A DNA stretch of 64,000 nucleotides from Conchocele bisecta (lineage: Eukaryota; Mollusca; Bivalvia; Lucinida; Thyasiridae): assembly GCA_029237695.1 (NCBI GenBank), contig CM055266.1, positions 124,114,569 to 124,178,568 of the forward strand, read 5' to 3'. A program made the translations under genes and the position numbers. This document shows, in pieces, positions 34,345-44,890 of this stretch. Position 1 is the stretch's first letter. Every line of letters starts with the position of its first letter. The notes under the pieces were generated by a model that saw only the letters and a list, made by a program, of their open reading frames with translations, was not told the origin of the DNA and did not search any database.

Positions 34345-36425
34345 AACAAGAAACGAGGCAAAGCCACAAAGGCCAGGTTTTTTCCAAGCATAGACACTTG
34401 GATAACATAATTATACCCACTTTTTGTAGACTAGATGGCCGTGGCCTGCATGTTGCGCCTTGGGGCGAGGCATGGACACTAAAAAAATAGATATAGTAGA
34501 TGGAAAAACTTTAACCAAAAAACTTTAACCGGACACACGGACGAACGGACGGACGTATGCCAAAATGCCGACGATATAGCGCTTTCCGCAAGCAGGTGTG
34601 ACAATGATGATAAACACCCATGTGAAGTATCAAGGTATTGGTGGTGAAGCAGTTGCAGAGATATAGTAACACGAAAAAAACTTTAACAAAACAATTCAAA
34701 GTAATTTGACCTTGACATTGGGCACAGGATCGTGCTTTCCGCAAGCAGGTGCGACAATGATGATAAACACCCATGTGAAGTATCAAGGTATTGGGTGAAG
34801 CAGTTGCAGAGATATTTAGTACACGAAAAAACTTTTAACAAAAAAATTCAAAGTAATTTGACCTTGTCATTGGCACGGAGGATCGCGCTTTCCGCAAGCA
34901 GGTGCGACAATGATGATAAACACCCATGTGAAGTATCAAGGTATTGGGTGGAAGCATTGCAGAGACATAGTACAAAAAACGAAAAAAACTTTAACAAAAA
35001 AATTCAAAGTAATTTGACCTTGACATTGGGCACAGGATCGCGCTTTCCGCAAGCAGGTGCGACAATGATGATAAACACCATGTGAAGTATCAAGGTATTG
35101 GGTGAAGCAAGTTGCAGAGATATAGTACACGAAAAAAACTTTAACAAAAAAAATTCAAAGTAATTTGAACCTTGACATTGGGCACAGGATCGCGCTTTCC
35201 GCAAGCAGGTGCGACAATGATGATAAACACCCATGTGAAGTATCAAGGTATTTGGTGAAGCAGTTGCAGAGATATAGTACACGAAAAAACTTTAACAAAA
35301 AAATTCAAACGTAATTTGACCTTGACATTGGGCACAGGGCCAGCACGGATTGGGGGTTAGAATGAAAATATGGATGATGATATAAACATACCACCCCAAT
35401 GTGAAGTTTTTCAAGGTAATGGGCGAAGCATTGCAGAGATATAGTATAAACGAAAAAATTTTAAAAAGTTTTAAAAAACCCAAAAAACTCCTAACCAGAC
35501 GTACGTTAAAAAAAAAAGTTAACATTGAAAATGGCTAAGTCAATTACGTAGAAATATAGGTGAAGGTAAAAAAAAATGGTCACATGTTGGATAGTATTTG
35601 TAATGTTGGTAGGCACCCCTTGGTTATGAAGCTGTGAAAAGTTAAAGGTGGTCCTAGGTGGTACAGTACCAAAGAAATGGACTTAAACACGAAAACTTAA
35701 CATTGTAAACGCGAAAACTTAACATTGAAAATGGCTAAGAATCGACTGCGCGGAAAAAATGGGTGAAGTTAAAAAAAAAAAAGTAACATGTTGGATAGTG
35801 ATATGTTGGGTGGGTACCCCTTGATTATGAAGCTGTGAAAGTTTGGTGGTCCTAGGTGGTACAGTACCAAAGAAATGGACTTAAACACGAAAACTTAACA
35901 TTGTAAACGCGAAAACTTAACATTGAAAATGGCTAAGTCGACTGCGCGGTAAAAAATGGGTGAAGTTAAAAAAAAAAGTACATGTTAGGATAGTGATATG
36001 TGGTGGGTACCCCTTGATTATGAAGCTGTGAAAGTTATTTGGTGGTCCTAGGTGGTACAGTACCAAAGAAATAGGACTTAAACACGAAAACTAACATTGT
36101 AAACGCGAAAACTTAACATTGAAAATGGCTAAGTCGACTACGCGGAAAAAATGGGTCAAGTTAAAAAAAAAAGTAACATGTTGGATAGTGATATGTGGTG
36201 GGCACCCTTGATTATGAAGCTGTGAAAGTTTGGTGGTCCTAGGTGGTACAGTAACAAAGAAATGGACTCAAACACGAAAACTTAAACATTGATTGTGGAC
36301 CCGCCGCCCCCCCCAACGCCCGCCCCCGCCCCGCCGGAAAGCCGCCCAAACCCCCCCCCGCCCGCCCGCCCGGCTTTCGCTAATCCAATAGCCTGGATTT
36401 TTTTCCAAAAAACCTGGCTAAAAAT
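34345..36425 (+). repeat. AACAAGAAACGAGG family, copy B (expanded)
   Basis: Same ends as copy A. The first internal unit (GCAAGCAGGTGCGACAATGA) is present five times with a period of about 153 (34597, 34751, 34904, 35059, 35211). The second (TAAGTCGACTGCGCGG, TTGGTGGTCCTAGGTGG) is present about four times. The GC-rich tract at 36299-36375 and CCTGGCTAAAAA close it. It carries many single-base indels compared with copy C. Confidence 0.8.
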
Positions 36426-36506
36426 TGAAATTGCCCTTCACTTGACCCTTTGACCTCCGTATGACACCTTCGGAGGTCAGAGGGTCAAGTGAAGGTCAAT
36501 TTCAAT
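36424..36506. repeat. Inverted repeat next to exon vii relic
   Basis: Arms of about 36 nt (TTCACTTGACCC / GGGTCAAGTGAAGG) around TATGACACCT. Almost the same inverted repeat precedes the real exon vii at 37938-38018, and a half copy is at 37810-37840. Confidence 0.8.
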
Positions 36507-36514
36507 GTCAATAC

Positions 36515-36557
36515 CCGAAGACTGCGTAGTGTAGGAGCGTGTCTCCCTCCAGATCCA
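36515..36557 (-). pseudogene. Truncated copy of MIB2-like exon vii (3-prime end)
   Basis: 43 nt match the last part of exon vii. The minus strand reads VDLEGDTLLHYAVFG against ADPEGDTPLHYAAFG in the real exon, followed by the same GTATTGACATTG donor. The 5-prime two thirds of the exon and its acceptor are absent because the copy runs straight into the AACAAGAAACGAGG repeat. It is a duplication relic with an intact donor. Confidence 0.8.
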
Positions 36558-36562
36558 CAAAC

Positions 36563-37753
36563 AACAAGAAACGAGGCAAAGCCACGAAGGCCAGGTTTTT
36601 TCCAAGCATAGACACTTGGATAACATAATTATACCCACTTTTTGTAGACTAGATGGCCGTGGCCTGCATGTTGCGCCTTGGGGCGAGGCATGGACACTAA
36701 AAAAATAGAGTTAGTAGATGGAAAAACTTTAACGAAAAAACTTTAACCGGACACGGACGTACAGACGGTAGGACGGACGTATGCCAAAATGCATAAAATG
36801 CGCTTTCCGCAAGCGGGTGCGACAATGATGATAAACACCCATGTGAAGTATCAAGGTAATGGGTGAAGCAGTTGCAGAGATATAGTACACTAAAAAACTT
36901 TAACAAAAAAATTCAATGTAATTTGACCTTGAAATTGTGCACAGGGGCCGCACGATTGGGGGTTAGAATGAAAATATGGATGATGATAAACACCCATGTG
37001 AAGTTTCAAGGTAATGGGCGAAGCAGTTGCAGAGATATAGTATAACGAAAAAGTTTTAACCAAAAAAATTTAACCAGACGTACGTTAAAAAGTTAACGTT
37101 GAAAATGGCTAAGTCAATTACGTAGAAATAATACGTGAAGGTAAAAAAATGGTCACATGTTGGATAGTTGTATGTGGTAGGCACCCCTTGATTATGAAGC
37201 TGTAAAAGTTTGGTGGTCCTAGGTGGTACAGTACCAAAGAAATGGACTTAAACACGAAAACTTAACATTGTAAACGCGAAAACTTAACATTGAAAATGGC
37301 TAAGTCGGCTGCGCGGAAAAAATGGGTCAAGTTAAAAATAAAAGTAACATGTTGGATAGTGATATGTGGTGGGCACCCCTTGATTATGAAGCTGTGAAAG
37401 TTTGGTGGTCCTAGGTGGTACAGTACCAAAGAAATGGACTTAAAACACGAAAACTTAACATTGTAAACGCGAAAACTTAACATTGAAAATGGCTAAGTCG
37501 ACTACGCGGAAAAAATGGGTCAAGATAAAAAAAAAGTAACATGTTGGATAGTGATATGTGGTGGGCACCCCTTGATTATGAAGCTGTGAAAGTTTGGTGG
37601 TCCTAGGTGGTACAGTAACAAAGAAATGGACTCAAACACGAAAACTTAACATTGATTGTGGACGCCGCCCGCCACCCGCCCGCCACCCGCAAGCCCGCCC
37701 GGCTTTCGCCAATCCAATAGCCTGGATTTTTTTTCAAAAAACCTGGCTAAAAA
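36563..37753 (+). repeat. AACAAGAAACGAGG family, copy C
   Basis: Ends as in copies A and B. Internal units are close to copy A in number, and the GC-rich tract is short (37655-37705). It lies between the exon vii relic at 36515 and the real exon vii region, so copies B and C probably arose by segmental duplication with the exon end. Confidence 0.8.
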
Positions 37754-37852
37754 CGAAAATCACCAATATCTTTGATGTAATGCATCACATGAGCACAAGC
37801 AAACGAAAACTGAAATTGACCTTCACTTGACCCTCTGACCTAGATGACATAG

Positions 37853-37876
37853 CCGAAGGCTGCGTAGTGTAGGGGC
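37853..37876 (-). pseudogene. Second, shorter relic of exon vii
   Basis: 24 nt reading PLHYAAFG on the minus strand, then CTATG in place of the GTATTG donor. It is preceded by half of the inverted repeat seen at 36424 and 37938. It has neither donor nor acceptor. Confidence 0.65.
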
Positions 37877-37937
37877 ACAAACGAAGATCATAAATATCTT
37901 TTTGTAATGCATTCTCATGACCAAAATCAAATGAAAA

Positions 37938-38018
37938 TTGAAATTGCCCGTCACTTGACCCTCTGACCTCCGTAGGTCACCAACGGAGGTCAGAGGGTCA
38001 AGTGAAGGTCAATTTCAA
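37938..38018. repeat. Inverted repeat at exon vii donor
   Basis: Arms of 36 nt (CCCGTCACTTGACCCTCTGA and complement) meeting around AGGTCACCA. The right arm ends about 8 nt from the exon vii donor, so in the pre-mRNA a stem could form right behind the 5-prime splice site. Confidence 0.8.
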
Positions 38019-38027
38019 TGTCAATAC

Positions 38028-38176
38028 CCGAAGGCTGCGTAATGTAGGGGCGTGTCTCCCTCTGGATCTGCCTCTGTCATATCGGCTCCCTGGTTGATGA
38101 GAACTTCCACAAGGTCGCTGTAACCTTCATGGCAGGCCAGGTGTAGAATGGTCTTACCCTCCACAGTCTCGTCCAC
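38028..38176 (-). CDS. MIB2-like: MIB2-like exon vii: best-conserved ankyrin repeat
   Basis: 149 nt: 49 codons (residues 339-387) plus two bases of a split Gly codon. Acceptor TACTCACAG before GTGGACGAG; donor GTATTG after TTCGG, a weak donor because it departs from GTRAGT. It reads VDETVEGKTILHLACHEG, then YSDLVEVLINQGADM, then EADPEGDTPLHYAAFG, two textbook ankyrin repeats matching the mind bomb series. Two truncated copies lie in the following intron. Confidence 0.92.
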
Positions 38177-38361
38177 CTGTGAGTACACAATACACAACAT
38201 TTTTCGTATGTCGTAAATTTTGCAACTAATTTTCATGAACAATAGCACACCTATTGCGCTTTTGTTCTGAACTTGTCGTCAACTTTCGACATCATTTGCG
38301 AAAAATATTGTAAATAATTTCACAAAGAATCACAGAATCACATGGCTCGTCTCATATGACC

Positions 38362-38610
38362 TCATATGTGGCTGTGACTGGAGAAATGGGGCTTATTGGT
38401 TTTACGACCAGTGTAGATCCAGATCAGCCTGTGCATCCGCACAGTCTGAGCTTGATCTGCACTGTTCGCCATTTTATCAATGAAACACATGTCAAGCTTG
38501 TAACAAACAATATTGATAGTTATTAGGCTACATGAGTGTGGTATTTGATCAGGAGCAACACTGGTCACAAATCACATAAGCCCCATTTCTCCAGTCACAG
38601 CCACATATGA
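38362..38610. mobile_element. GTGGCTGTGACTGGAG MITE, complete
   Basis: Inverted ends TCATATGTGGCTGTGACTGG and CCAGTCACAGCCACATATGA, with GAGAAATGGGGCTTA inside. The body contains GATCAGCCTGTGCATCCGC and ATCAGGAGCAACACTGG. It is a reference copy for remnants at 8300, 33018, 39672, 40190, 44400, 51285 and 60300. Confidence 0.8.
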
Positions 38611-38611
38611 G

Positions 38612-38826
38612 ACACGCCATTCGATTTTCTACCTTCGGATATTAAATATGTTTACCAAATTTACAAGATTTTTTCATAAATAAAATCAAAATTTGTACAT
38701 CATGTACTGAAGATTTTGTCAACTTACTTTTGACACCATTTACGGAAAATATTGTAAATTTTGTAAACGTATACATATAATTACACAGATGTCACAAGGT
38801 ACAAAATTACATGGCGTATCTCATAT
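38612..38826. mobile_element. GAGACACGCCAT hairpin MITE, left copy at exon vi
   Basis: Starts ACACGCCATTCGATTTTC (overlapping the previous end) and finishes AAGGTACAAAATTACATGGC then GTATCTCAT. Its right arm (38796-38824) stops 19 nt from the exon vi donor. A half copy is at about 38240-38358. Confidence 0.75.
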
Positions 38827-38845
38827 ATTATGTAAGTGTACCCAC

Positions 38846-38991
38846 CAGACTATCATCCTCCAACACAAGGTCAATGACCCTGTTCAAGTCCCCCTTGGTG
38901 AAGGCATCGAACATCGCGTGGCCCGGCTCTACACTGTCCTGTCTCATCATGGAGCTGAACGCCGAGGCCATGCCCACGCCCACGGCCACCG
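38846..38991 (-). CDS. MIB2-like: MIB2-like exon vi: linker into ankyrin domain
   Basis: 146 nt: two bases completing a split Ala codon, then 48 codons (residues 291-338), phase 0 at the donor (AGTCTG before GTGGGTAC). The acceptor is CTGTTTCAG. It reads VAVGVGMASAFSSMMRQD, then EPGHAMFDAFTKGDLNRV, then IDLVLEDDSL. The second half matches the entry to the ankyrin series (-A-NGDVAKVEDLL- in vertebrate MIB1). The Gly/Ala-rich start is unlike vertebrate members. Both splice sites are close to facing arms of the same MITE family. Confidence 0.9.
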
Positions 38992-39018
38992 CTGAAACAG
39001 TCGGCCAAGTGAACATAA

Positions 39019-39178
39019 ATGAGACACGCCATGTGATTTTGTACCTTCGGAAATCTGCGTAATTTCATGACGTAATTTCATGATTTCATTATTTATTAAA
39101 AATATAGTAAATTTTGTAAACGTATTTAATGAAATTATGCAGATGTCCGAAGGTACAAAATCACATGGCATGTCTCAA
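39019..39178. mobile_element. GAGACACGCCAT hairpin MITE, right copy at exon vi
   Basis: Left arm ATGAGACACGCCATGTGATT (39019-39047) and right arm ending CACATGGCATGTCTCA near 39178, around an AT-rich centre. The left arm starts 26 nt upstream of the exon vi acceptor dinucleotide. Confidence 0.8.
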
Positions 39179-39225
39179 ATGTAGATGTGTCTGGAGAAAT
39201 GGCAGAAATGTTCTATTTATCAGGG

Positions 39226-39375
39226 CCCGGTTGTTCAAAACACCAGTTAGCTTAACGGACTGTTAAATCCTTAACGGACTGTTAAATCCTTAACTGAATG
39301 GTTAAAATCAGAGATTTTAACCATTCAGTTAAGGATTTAACAGTCCGTTAAGCTAACTGAAGCTTTGAGCAACCG
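39226..39375. mobile_element. Foldback MITE with AGTTAGCTTAACGGAC arms
   Basis: Arms of about 65 nt from CGGTTGTTCAAA to TTTGAGCAACCG, meeting at AAAATCAGAGATTTTAACC. A short internal repeat (ACTGTTAAATCCTTAACGG) is doubled in the left arm only. Confidence 0.85.
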
Positions 39376-39380
39376 AGCAA

Positions 39381-39572
39381 AGGAAAGTGAAAGTGAATGG
39401 GTTTAACGTCCCAGCAAAAGATCATAGAGAGACGGGAACACAGTTTAAAGTCTCATCCGGCAGACCAGTGGGATAGAAATACTATGCAAGTAAATTTCAT
39501 GCCTAGGGTGAGGCTTGAACTCACAACCTCATGTATTGAAGCCCAATGTCATAGCCCCTAGGCCACGGCACC
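39381..39572 (-). mobile_element. tRNA-derived SINE
   Basis: The minus strand begins GGTGCCGTGGCCTAGGGGCT (A-box-like), then ATTGGGCTTCAAT, then GGTTGTGAGTTCAAGCC (B-box-like). The body runs to GAATGGGTTTAACGTCCC on plus. Same head type as 7536-7607. Confidence 0.75.
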
Positions 39573-39671
39573 ATCAATATATATTTGATCAGGAGCTACA
39601 CCGGTTACAAAAATGACAAGCCCTATTTCTGCATTCAAAGCAACTTTATACATGTATTTGTATGACCTATT

Positions 39672-40150
39672 TGTGGCTGTGACTGGAGAAATGGGGCTTA
39701 TGTGTCTTCCGACCAGTGTAGATCCAGATCAGCCTGTGCATCCGCACAACCTGATCCTGATCACAGGTGGAAGACTCGGACCTGAGACACAATAAAAAAT
39801 GCCCATTACATAAAATCCATTACCCCACCTACTTGGTCTGTCATACAGTACCATATTATATTATAGAAGATAGTACTGTACGAGACCAAGCTGGTGGGGT
39901 AATGGATTGTTTGTAATGGGCATGTCTTTTTGTCACATGACCGAGTCTTCCACATGTGATCAGGATCTGCACTGTTCACCATTCCATCAATGAAACACCC
40001 GTTTTGCTTATAACAAGCAATATCGTTATCTGGCTACAGAAGTGTGCTATTTAGTGTTTTTAACTGTGGCTGAAAAAAAATGGGGTGTATGGCATTTGTG
40101 ACCAGTGTAGCTCCTGATCAAATAGCACACTCCTGTAGCCCTCTAATACT
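39672..40150. mobile_element. GTGGCTGTGACTGGAG MITE split by a palindromic MITE
   Basis: Left part 39672-39752 (GTGGCTGTGACTGGAGAAAT to GCACAACCTGATCC) and right part from 39968 (TGCACTGTTCACCATTCC onward). The palindromic element at 39753-39967 interrupts it at the usual GATCCTGATC-CTGCACTG site. Confidence 0.7.
39753..39967. mobile_element. Palindromic MITE (nested)
   Basis: Outer arms GATCACAGGTGGAAGACTCG / CGAGTCTTCCACATGTGATC, inner arms ATGCCCATTAC / GTAATGGGCAT and CCATTACCCCACC / GGTGGGGTAATGG, centre near 39860. Confidence 0.8.
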
Positions 40151-40317
40151 GCTGAAACAGTCAGCCATGTGAACAAAAATGTGGCTGTGAATGGAGAAAT
40201 GGGGTTCATGGTCTTTGTGACCAGTCTAGATCCAGGTCAGTTTTCTAACCTCAGGCCCTTGTATTCTCTACTTACATTCAGCCCGCCTATTTGTGGCTGT
40301 GACTAGAGAATATTTCA

Positions 40318-40955
40318 TTTTTATTTTTGTTATTTCTCAATTAATGTGTATATTGTGATCACTCATTTGAACCATCTCGATGAGACGTTTCAAATGGTGG
40401 TCACGACATATACGAGATCATATAAAGAAAATATTTAGGATTTTCCACAAACAAAATGGCTTATCCTTAGCATGCAGCTGGCGGAGCAAGAGTATTTTTA
40501 TGTTTGTTATTTCTCAATGAAAGTATATGTTGTGACCACTCATTTGAACTGTCTCGATGCGATGGTTCAAATGGTGGTCACAACATATATTTCTGAGCTT
40601 ATATAAGGAAAATATTCAGGATTTTTCACAAACAAAATGGCATATCCTACTTGTCATAAGGAAGCTACATACCAAGTTTCAGGTCTGTATCTATTACGAT
40701 TTAAAAGTATTGGAAAAAATTGGAAAATTTCCAAGTCGAAATGGGGGAAATAATCCATGACCCAAAAATCAAAATAAACTCTGCGCATCTACTGTCATAA
40801 GGAAGCTACATACCAAGTTTCAGGTATGTAGCCAGTATGGTTTAAAAGTTTGACAAGTTACAAGGTTGATGACGGATGGACGGACGGACGGACGGACGGA
40901 CGGGATGGATAAATGTAACACTAAATTCCCTCTCCACTATCGTGGTGGGGCATAA
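40318..40955 (+). repeat. Repeated hairpin units ending in a pearl-like right flank
   Basis: Two units (40318-40470, 40495-40625) each contain GTGATCACTCATTTGAACC / GGTTCAAATGGTGGTCAC-type stems. From 40640 core units (AAGGAAGCTACATACCAAGT) as at 55627-57000 lead to (GGAC)n at 40870-40903 and the hairpin CCCTCTCCACTATCGTGGTG ending GGGGCATAAAA. The left flank is missing. Confidence 0.65.
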
Positions 40956-41464
40956 AAATTAAATATTTACAATATTTCATACACGTAAAGGTGTATTCTG
41001 AATGTAACGGGTAAATGTCTCAATTTGAAAAGGTACATGTACTAATATCTTTGACTGTTCCTGTTAAAAATGAGTGAATTGCTTGAAAAAGAATGCCCTC
41101 CTTTCTGGTACCAATCATTGATGGAGGAATACAGTTGATTAGGTAGTATAAGGTTCGACCATGTACGACCTATACCAAATCAAACAAGAAATGACATTGT
41201 TATACAAAGCAGATTTCCTCACTGGAAACTTGTCTTAAAGTGAAGATAGCAATTAAGCAACCTTGACATTGGTTATTGGCAGGTCTACACTGATGGTATG
41301 TGTAGGAAAGCAACACACCTAGAAGCTCCAGATAAGTCAAATAAACATTAGAACAACACAATTCAAAATCAATCTGAGAGTACAAAAAACGCATGAAAAA
41401 TATCAATTACGCAATTTCCTATCAACCAAAGCAAATCAATTAACTATTGTGTACCCACATCATA
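40956..41464. other. Intron sequence without recognised feature
   Basis: I see no exon with mind bomb similarity and no clear repeat. The 68-codon frame here has no domain signal. Confidence 0.4.
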
Positions 41465-43858
41465 CAACAAGTTGTCAGTAGACAACGAAGCTCGCCTGTT
41501 GACAGCCTTCATTCAAACTTGTCACAGTTGTATAAAAAAACATTAATATTATATAACTTGACCTTGGGATAAGGGGTGTGCGGTGGACCTTGACATTGAG
41601 GTTAGTGGTGGAAGGTGGGTCGTGGATTTGATATAGCATGATATAGCATATTAAGATGAATGCATGTATGAAATATCAATGCACTCCCTGAAAAGAGAAG
41701 GAAAACAAAATTTAACCCAGCGTTAAGTTTATGTAATTTGGTAAGTTGGTAATTTTCTACAGCATGATAGCTATTCACATGAGGAATGCATGTATAAATG
41801 TGCTAAGTTTGTGACCTTGGCCTTGGCGAAAGGGGTGGGGGGTCATGGATTTGCTGTAGCACAATAGAGTATCATCAGATGAATGCATGTATGAAATATG
41901 AAGGTGTTCCCTGTAAAGAAACAGAAGTTATAAAAAGACATTTACTCCAACGTTAAGTGTATGATGTTGATCTTGGGGAAAGGGGTGGGGTGGGTCATGG
42001 ATTTGCTGTAGCACAATATAGGATCATCATATGAATGTATGTATGAAATATCAAAGCGTTCAAAGTGTAAAGAAAGAGATGTTACACAACATTTACCCCA
42101 ATGTAAAGTTTATGAACATGTTAAGTTTATGACCTTGACCTTGGGGTAAGGGTTGGGTGGTGGGTTGTGGATTTGCTACAGCATGATAGAGGGTCATCTG
42201 AGGAATGTATGTATGAAATATCAAGGCGTTCCATCAAAGGAAACAGCTGTTATCAGACATTTACCCCAACGATAAGTTTATGAATGTGTCAAGTTTGTGA
42301 CCTTGGGGTAAGGGGTTGGCGGTGGGTCATGGATTTGCTATAGCACGATAGAGTACCATCAGATTAATGCGTGTATGAAATATCAAGGCATTCCATGAAA
42401 GGAAACAGATGGTATAATACTTTTATTTTCCTTTTTTACCCCACTGTTAATGTTTATGAATGTGCTAAGTTTGTGACCGTAACCTTGGGGAAAGGGGTGG
42501 GGGTTGGTTATGGATTTGCTATAGCACGATAGAGTATCATCAGATGAATGCATGTATGAAATATCAAGGTGTTCAAAGTGTAAAGAAACAGAAGTTACAC
42601 AACATTTACCCCAACGTTAAGTTTATGAACATGCTAAGTTTGTGAACTTGACTTTTGGGTAAGGGTTGGGTGGTGGGTTGTGGATTTGCTACAGCATGAT
42701 AGAGGGTCATCTGAGGAATGTATGAAATAGCAAGGCGTTCCATGAAAGGAAACAGACATTTACCCCAACGTTAAGTTTATGAATGTATGAATGAAGTTTT
42801 TGACCTTGACCTTGGGGTAAGTGGTGGGCGGTGGATCATGGATTTGCTATAGCATGATAGAGTATCATCAGATGAATGCATATTTGAAATATATTTGAAC
42901 AGATGTTATAATACATTTACCCCAACATTAAGTTTATGAATGTGCTAAGATTATGACATGACCTTGACCTTGGGAAAGGGGTGGGCGGTGGGTCATGAAT
43001 TTGCTATAGCACGATAGAGTATCATCAGATGAATGCATGTATGAAATATCAAGGCGTTCCATAAAAGAAAACAGATGTTATAAGACATTTACCCCAACGT
43101 TAAGTTTATGAATATGCTAAATTTGTGACCTTGACCTTGGGGTAAGGGCTAAGTGGTGGGTCATGGAATTGCTACAGCATGATACAGGGTCATCTGAGGA
43201 ATGCATGTATGAAATAACAAGGTGTTCCGTGAAAGGAAACAGAAGTTATAAGACATTTACCCCAATGTTAAGTTTATGAATGTGCCAAGTTTGTAACCTT
43301 GACCTTGAGGTAAGGGCTGGGTGGCGGGTCATGGATTTGCTACAGCATGATACAGGGTCATCTGAGGAATGCATGTATGAAATAACAAGGTGTTCCATGA
43401 AAGGAAACAGAAGTTATAAGACATTTACCCCAACGTTAAGTTTATGAATGTGCCACGTTTGTAATCTTGACCTTGGGGTAAGGGCTAGGTGGTGGGTCAT
43501 GGATTTGCTACAGCATGATAGAGGGTCATCTGAGGAATGCATGTATGAAATAACAAGGCGTTGCATGAAATGAAACAGAAGTTATAAGACATTTACCCCA
43601 ACGTTAAGTTTATGAATGTGCTAAGTTTGTGACCTTGACCTTGGGGTAAGGGCTAGGTGGTGGGTCATGGATTTGCTACAGCATGATAGAGGGTCATCTG
43701 AGGAATGCATGTATGAAATAACAAGGTGTTCCATGAAAGGAAACAGAAGTTATAAGACATTTACCCAACGTTAAGTTTGTGGACGACGCTGACGCCGACG
43801 CCGACGACGCCGGGGGTATACCATAAGCTCTTCTGCACTTCGTGCAGGCGAGCTAAAA
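41465..43858 (+). mobile_element. ACAAG...GAGCTAAAAA element with second 168-bp array
   Basis: Left end ACAAGTTGTCAGTAGACAAC then GAAGCTCGCCTG. About twelve core units follow (GACCTTGACCTTGGGGTAAG, GGATTTGCTACAGCATGATA, GAATGCATGTATGAAATA, GTTATAAGACATTTACCCC, AACGTTAAGTTTATGAATG). Then (GACGCC)n and the hairpin GCACTTCGTGC before GGCGAGCTAAAAAC. Late units are spaced exactly 168 bp (43201, 43369, 43537). Segment order matches the 21-24 kb units one for one, so the cores are homologous though the flanks belong to another element type. Confidence 0.85.
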
Positions 43859-43908
43859 ACAAACATACCAAACAAAACAAGAGCTAGAGTATATACAGTA
43901 TCATTTGT

Positions 43909-44190
43909 ATGGAGCCCTGCAGAGGACATAGAATTCTTTTTTTTATTAATTTGTTCCCACGAAATAATAATTTGTTCCCTCAATTTAACAATTCGTTCCC
44001 ACGAAATAACAATTTGAGGGAACGAATTGTTAAATTGAGGGAAAGAATTGTAATTTTGTGGGAACGAATTGTTAATTCGAGGGAACGAATTGTTCTATCG
44101 TGGGAGCAAATTGTTAAATCGAGGGAACAAATTTTTAAATTGAGGGAACAAATTGTTAAAAAAAAATCCATGTCCCCTGTGGGGCTCCGT
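43909..44190. repeat. Palindromic element holding the 20-bp minisatellite
   Basis: Outer arms GGAGCCCTGCAGAGGACAT / ATGTCCCCTGTGGGGCTCC. Between them are about ten GGGAACGAATTGTTAAATTG-type units, the first few inverted relative to the rest. Confidence 0.8.
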
Positions 44191-44399
44191 AGATTTGTGA
44201 ACATGTATTGAATGGACTGGTCTGAAAATAATTTTCTGATGATTGGAATGGGTTGTAAAATTAACATATATCAACATCCATTCCAGTTATTTAGGGATGA
44301 AATGGTTAATCTGCAAAGGTCTGTCCGTGAATGTGCAAAAAAAACAATGTTTAGCCCTTCGCGCCGTCGATAACGCACCCCCCTAAATTAATTCCTGCG

Positions 44400-44770
44400 T
44401 ACGGACCTGGCTTATGGTATTTGTGACCAGTGTAGCTCACACCTGTAGCCTGATAGCGATCTATATTCCTTGTTAGAAGAATGACAGCTGTTTCATTGAT
44501 TGAAAGGCGAACAGTGCTGGGCGTCGTTTCACAAAACTTTGTACGACTAAAATGTTAGTACTAAAATGTTAGTAAGTGCAAATTTAGGATGGTCTGGAAA
44601 TTTCAATTGATGGATTTACATTTATTGAGCATAGGATGCATATGCAGCCTGTGCTCAATACATGTAAATCCAATAATTGTTTATCAGAAAACATTGTTAA
44701 TGTGAATTTTGCACACTATCATAATTTTGCACTTACAAACATTTCAGTCCCAGATCCTGATCACAGCCAC
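44400..44770. mobile_element. GTGGCTGTGACTGGAG remnant interrupted by a foldback MITE
   Basis: GGTATTTGTGACCAGTGTAG to GATTGAAAGGCGAACAGTGC on the left, GATCCTGATCACAGCCACAT on the right. The foldback MITE at 44519-44749 separates the parts. Confidence 0.65.
44519..44749. mobile_element. CGTACGACTAAAATGTT foldback MITE, copy 1
   Basis: Near-complete palindrome about 240 bp in the family: arms with TTTGTACGACTAAAATGTT, GATGGATTTACATTTATTGA and a centre GCATATGCAGCC. This copy has a doubled TTAGTACTAAAATG and a damaged right end. Other copies: 45290, 54822, 59942, 62521, 63150. Confidence 0.8.
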
Positions 44771-44890
44771 ATTATATTATACAATGTACACATTTTCTTA
44801 CATTGAATTAAATCCCATGATTATTTAATACAGGATGGAGTCCTTACAAATTTAAACAGACCAAATATGTTGGCCCCACAGTCAACACAA

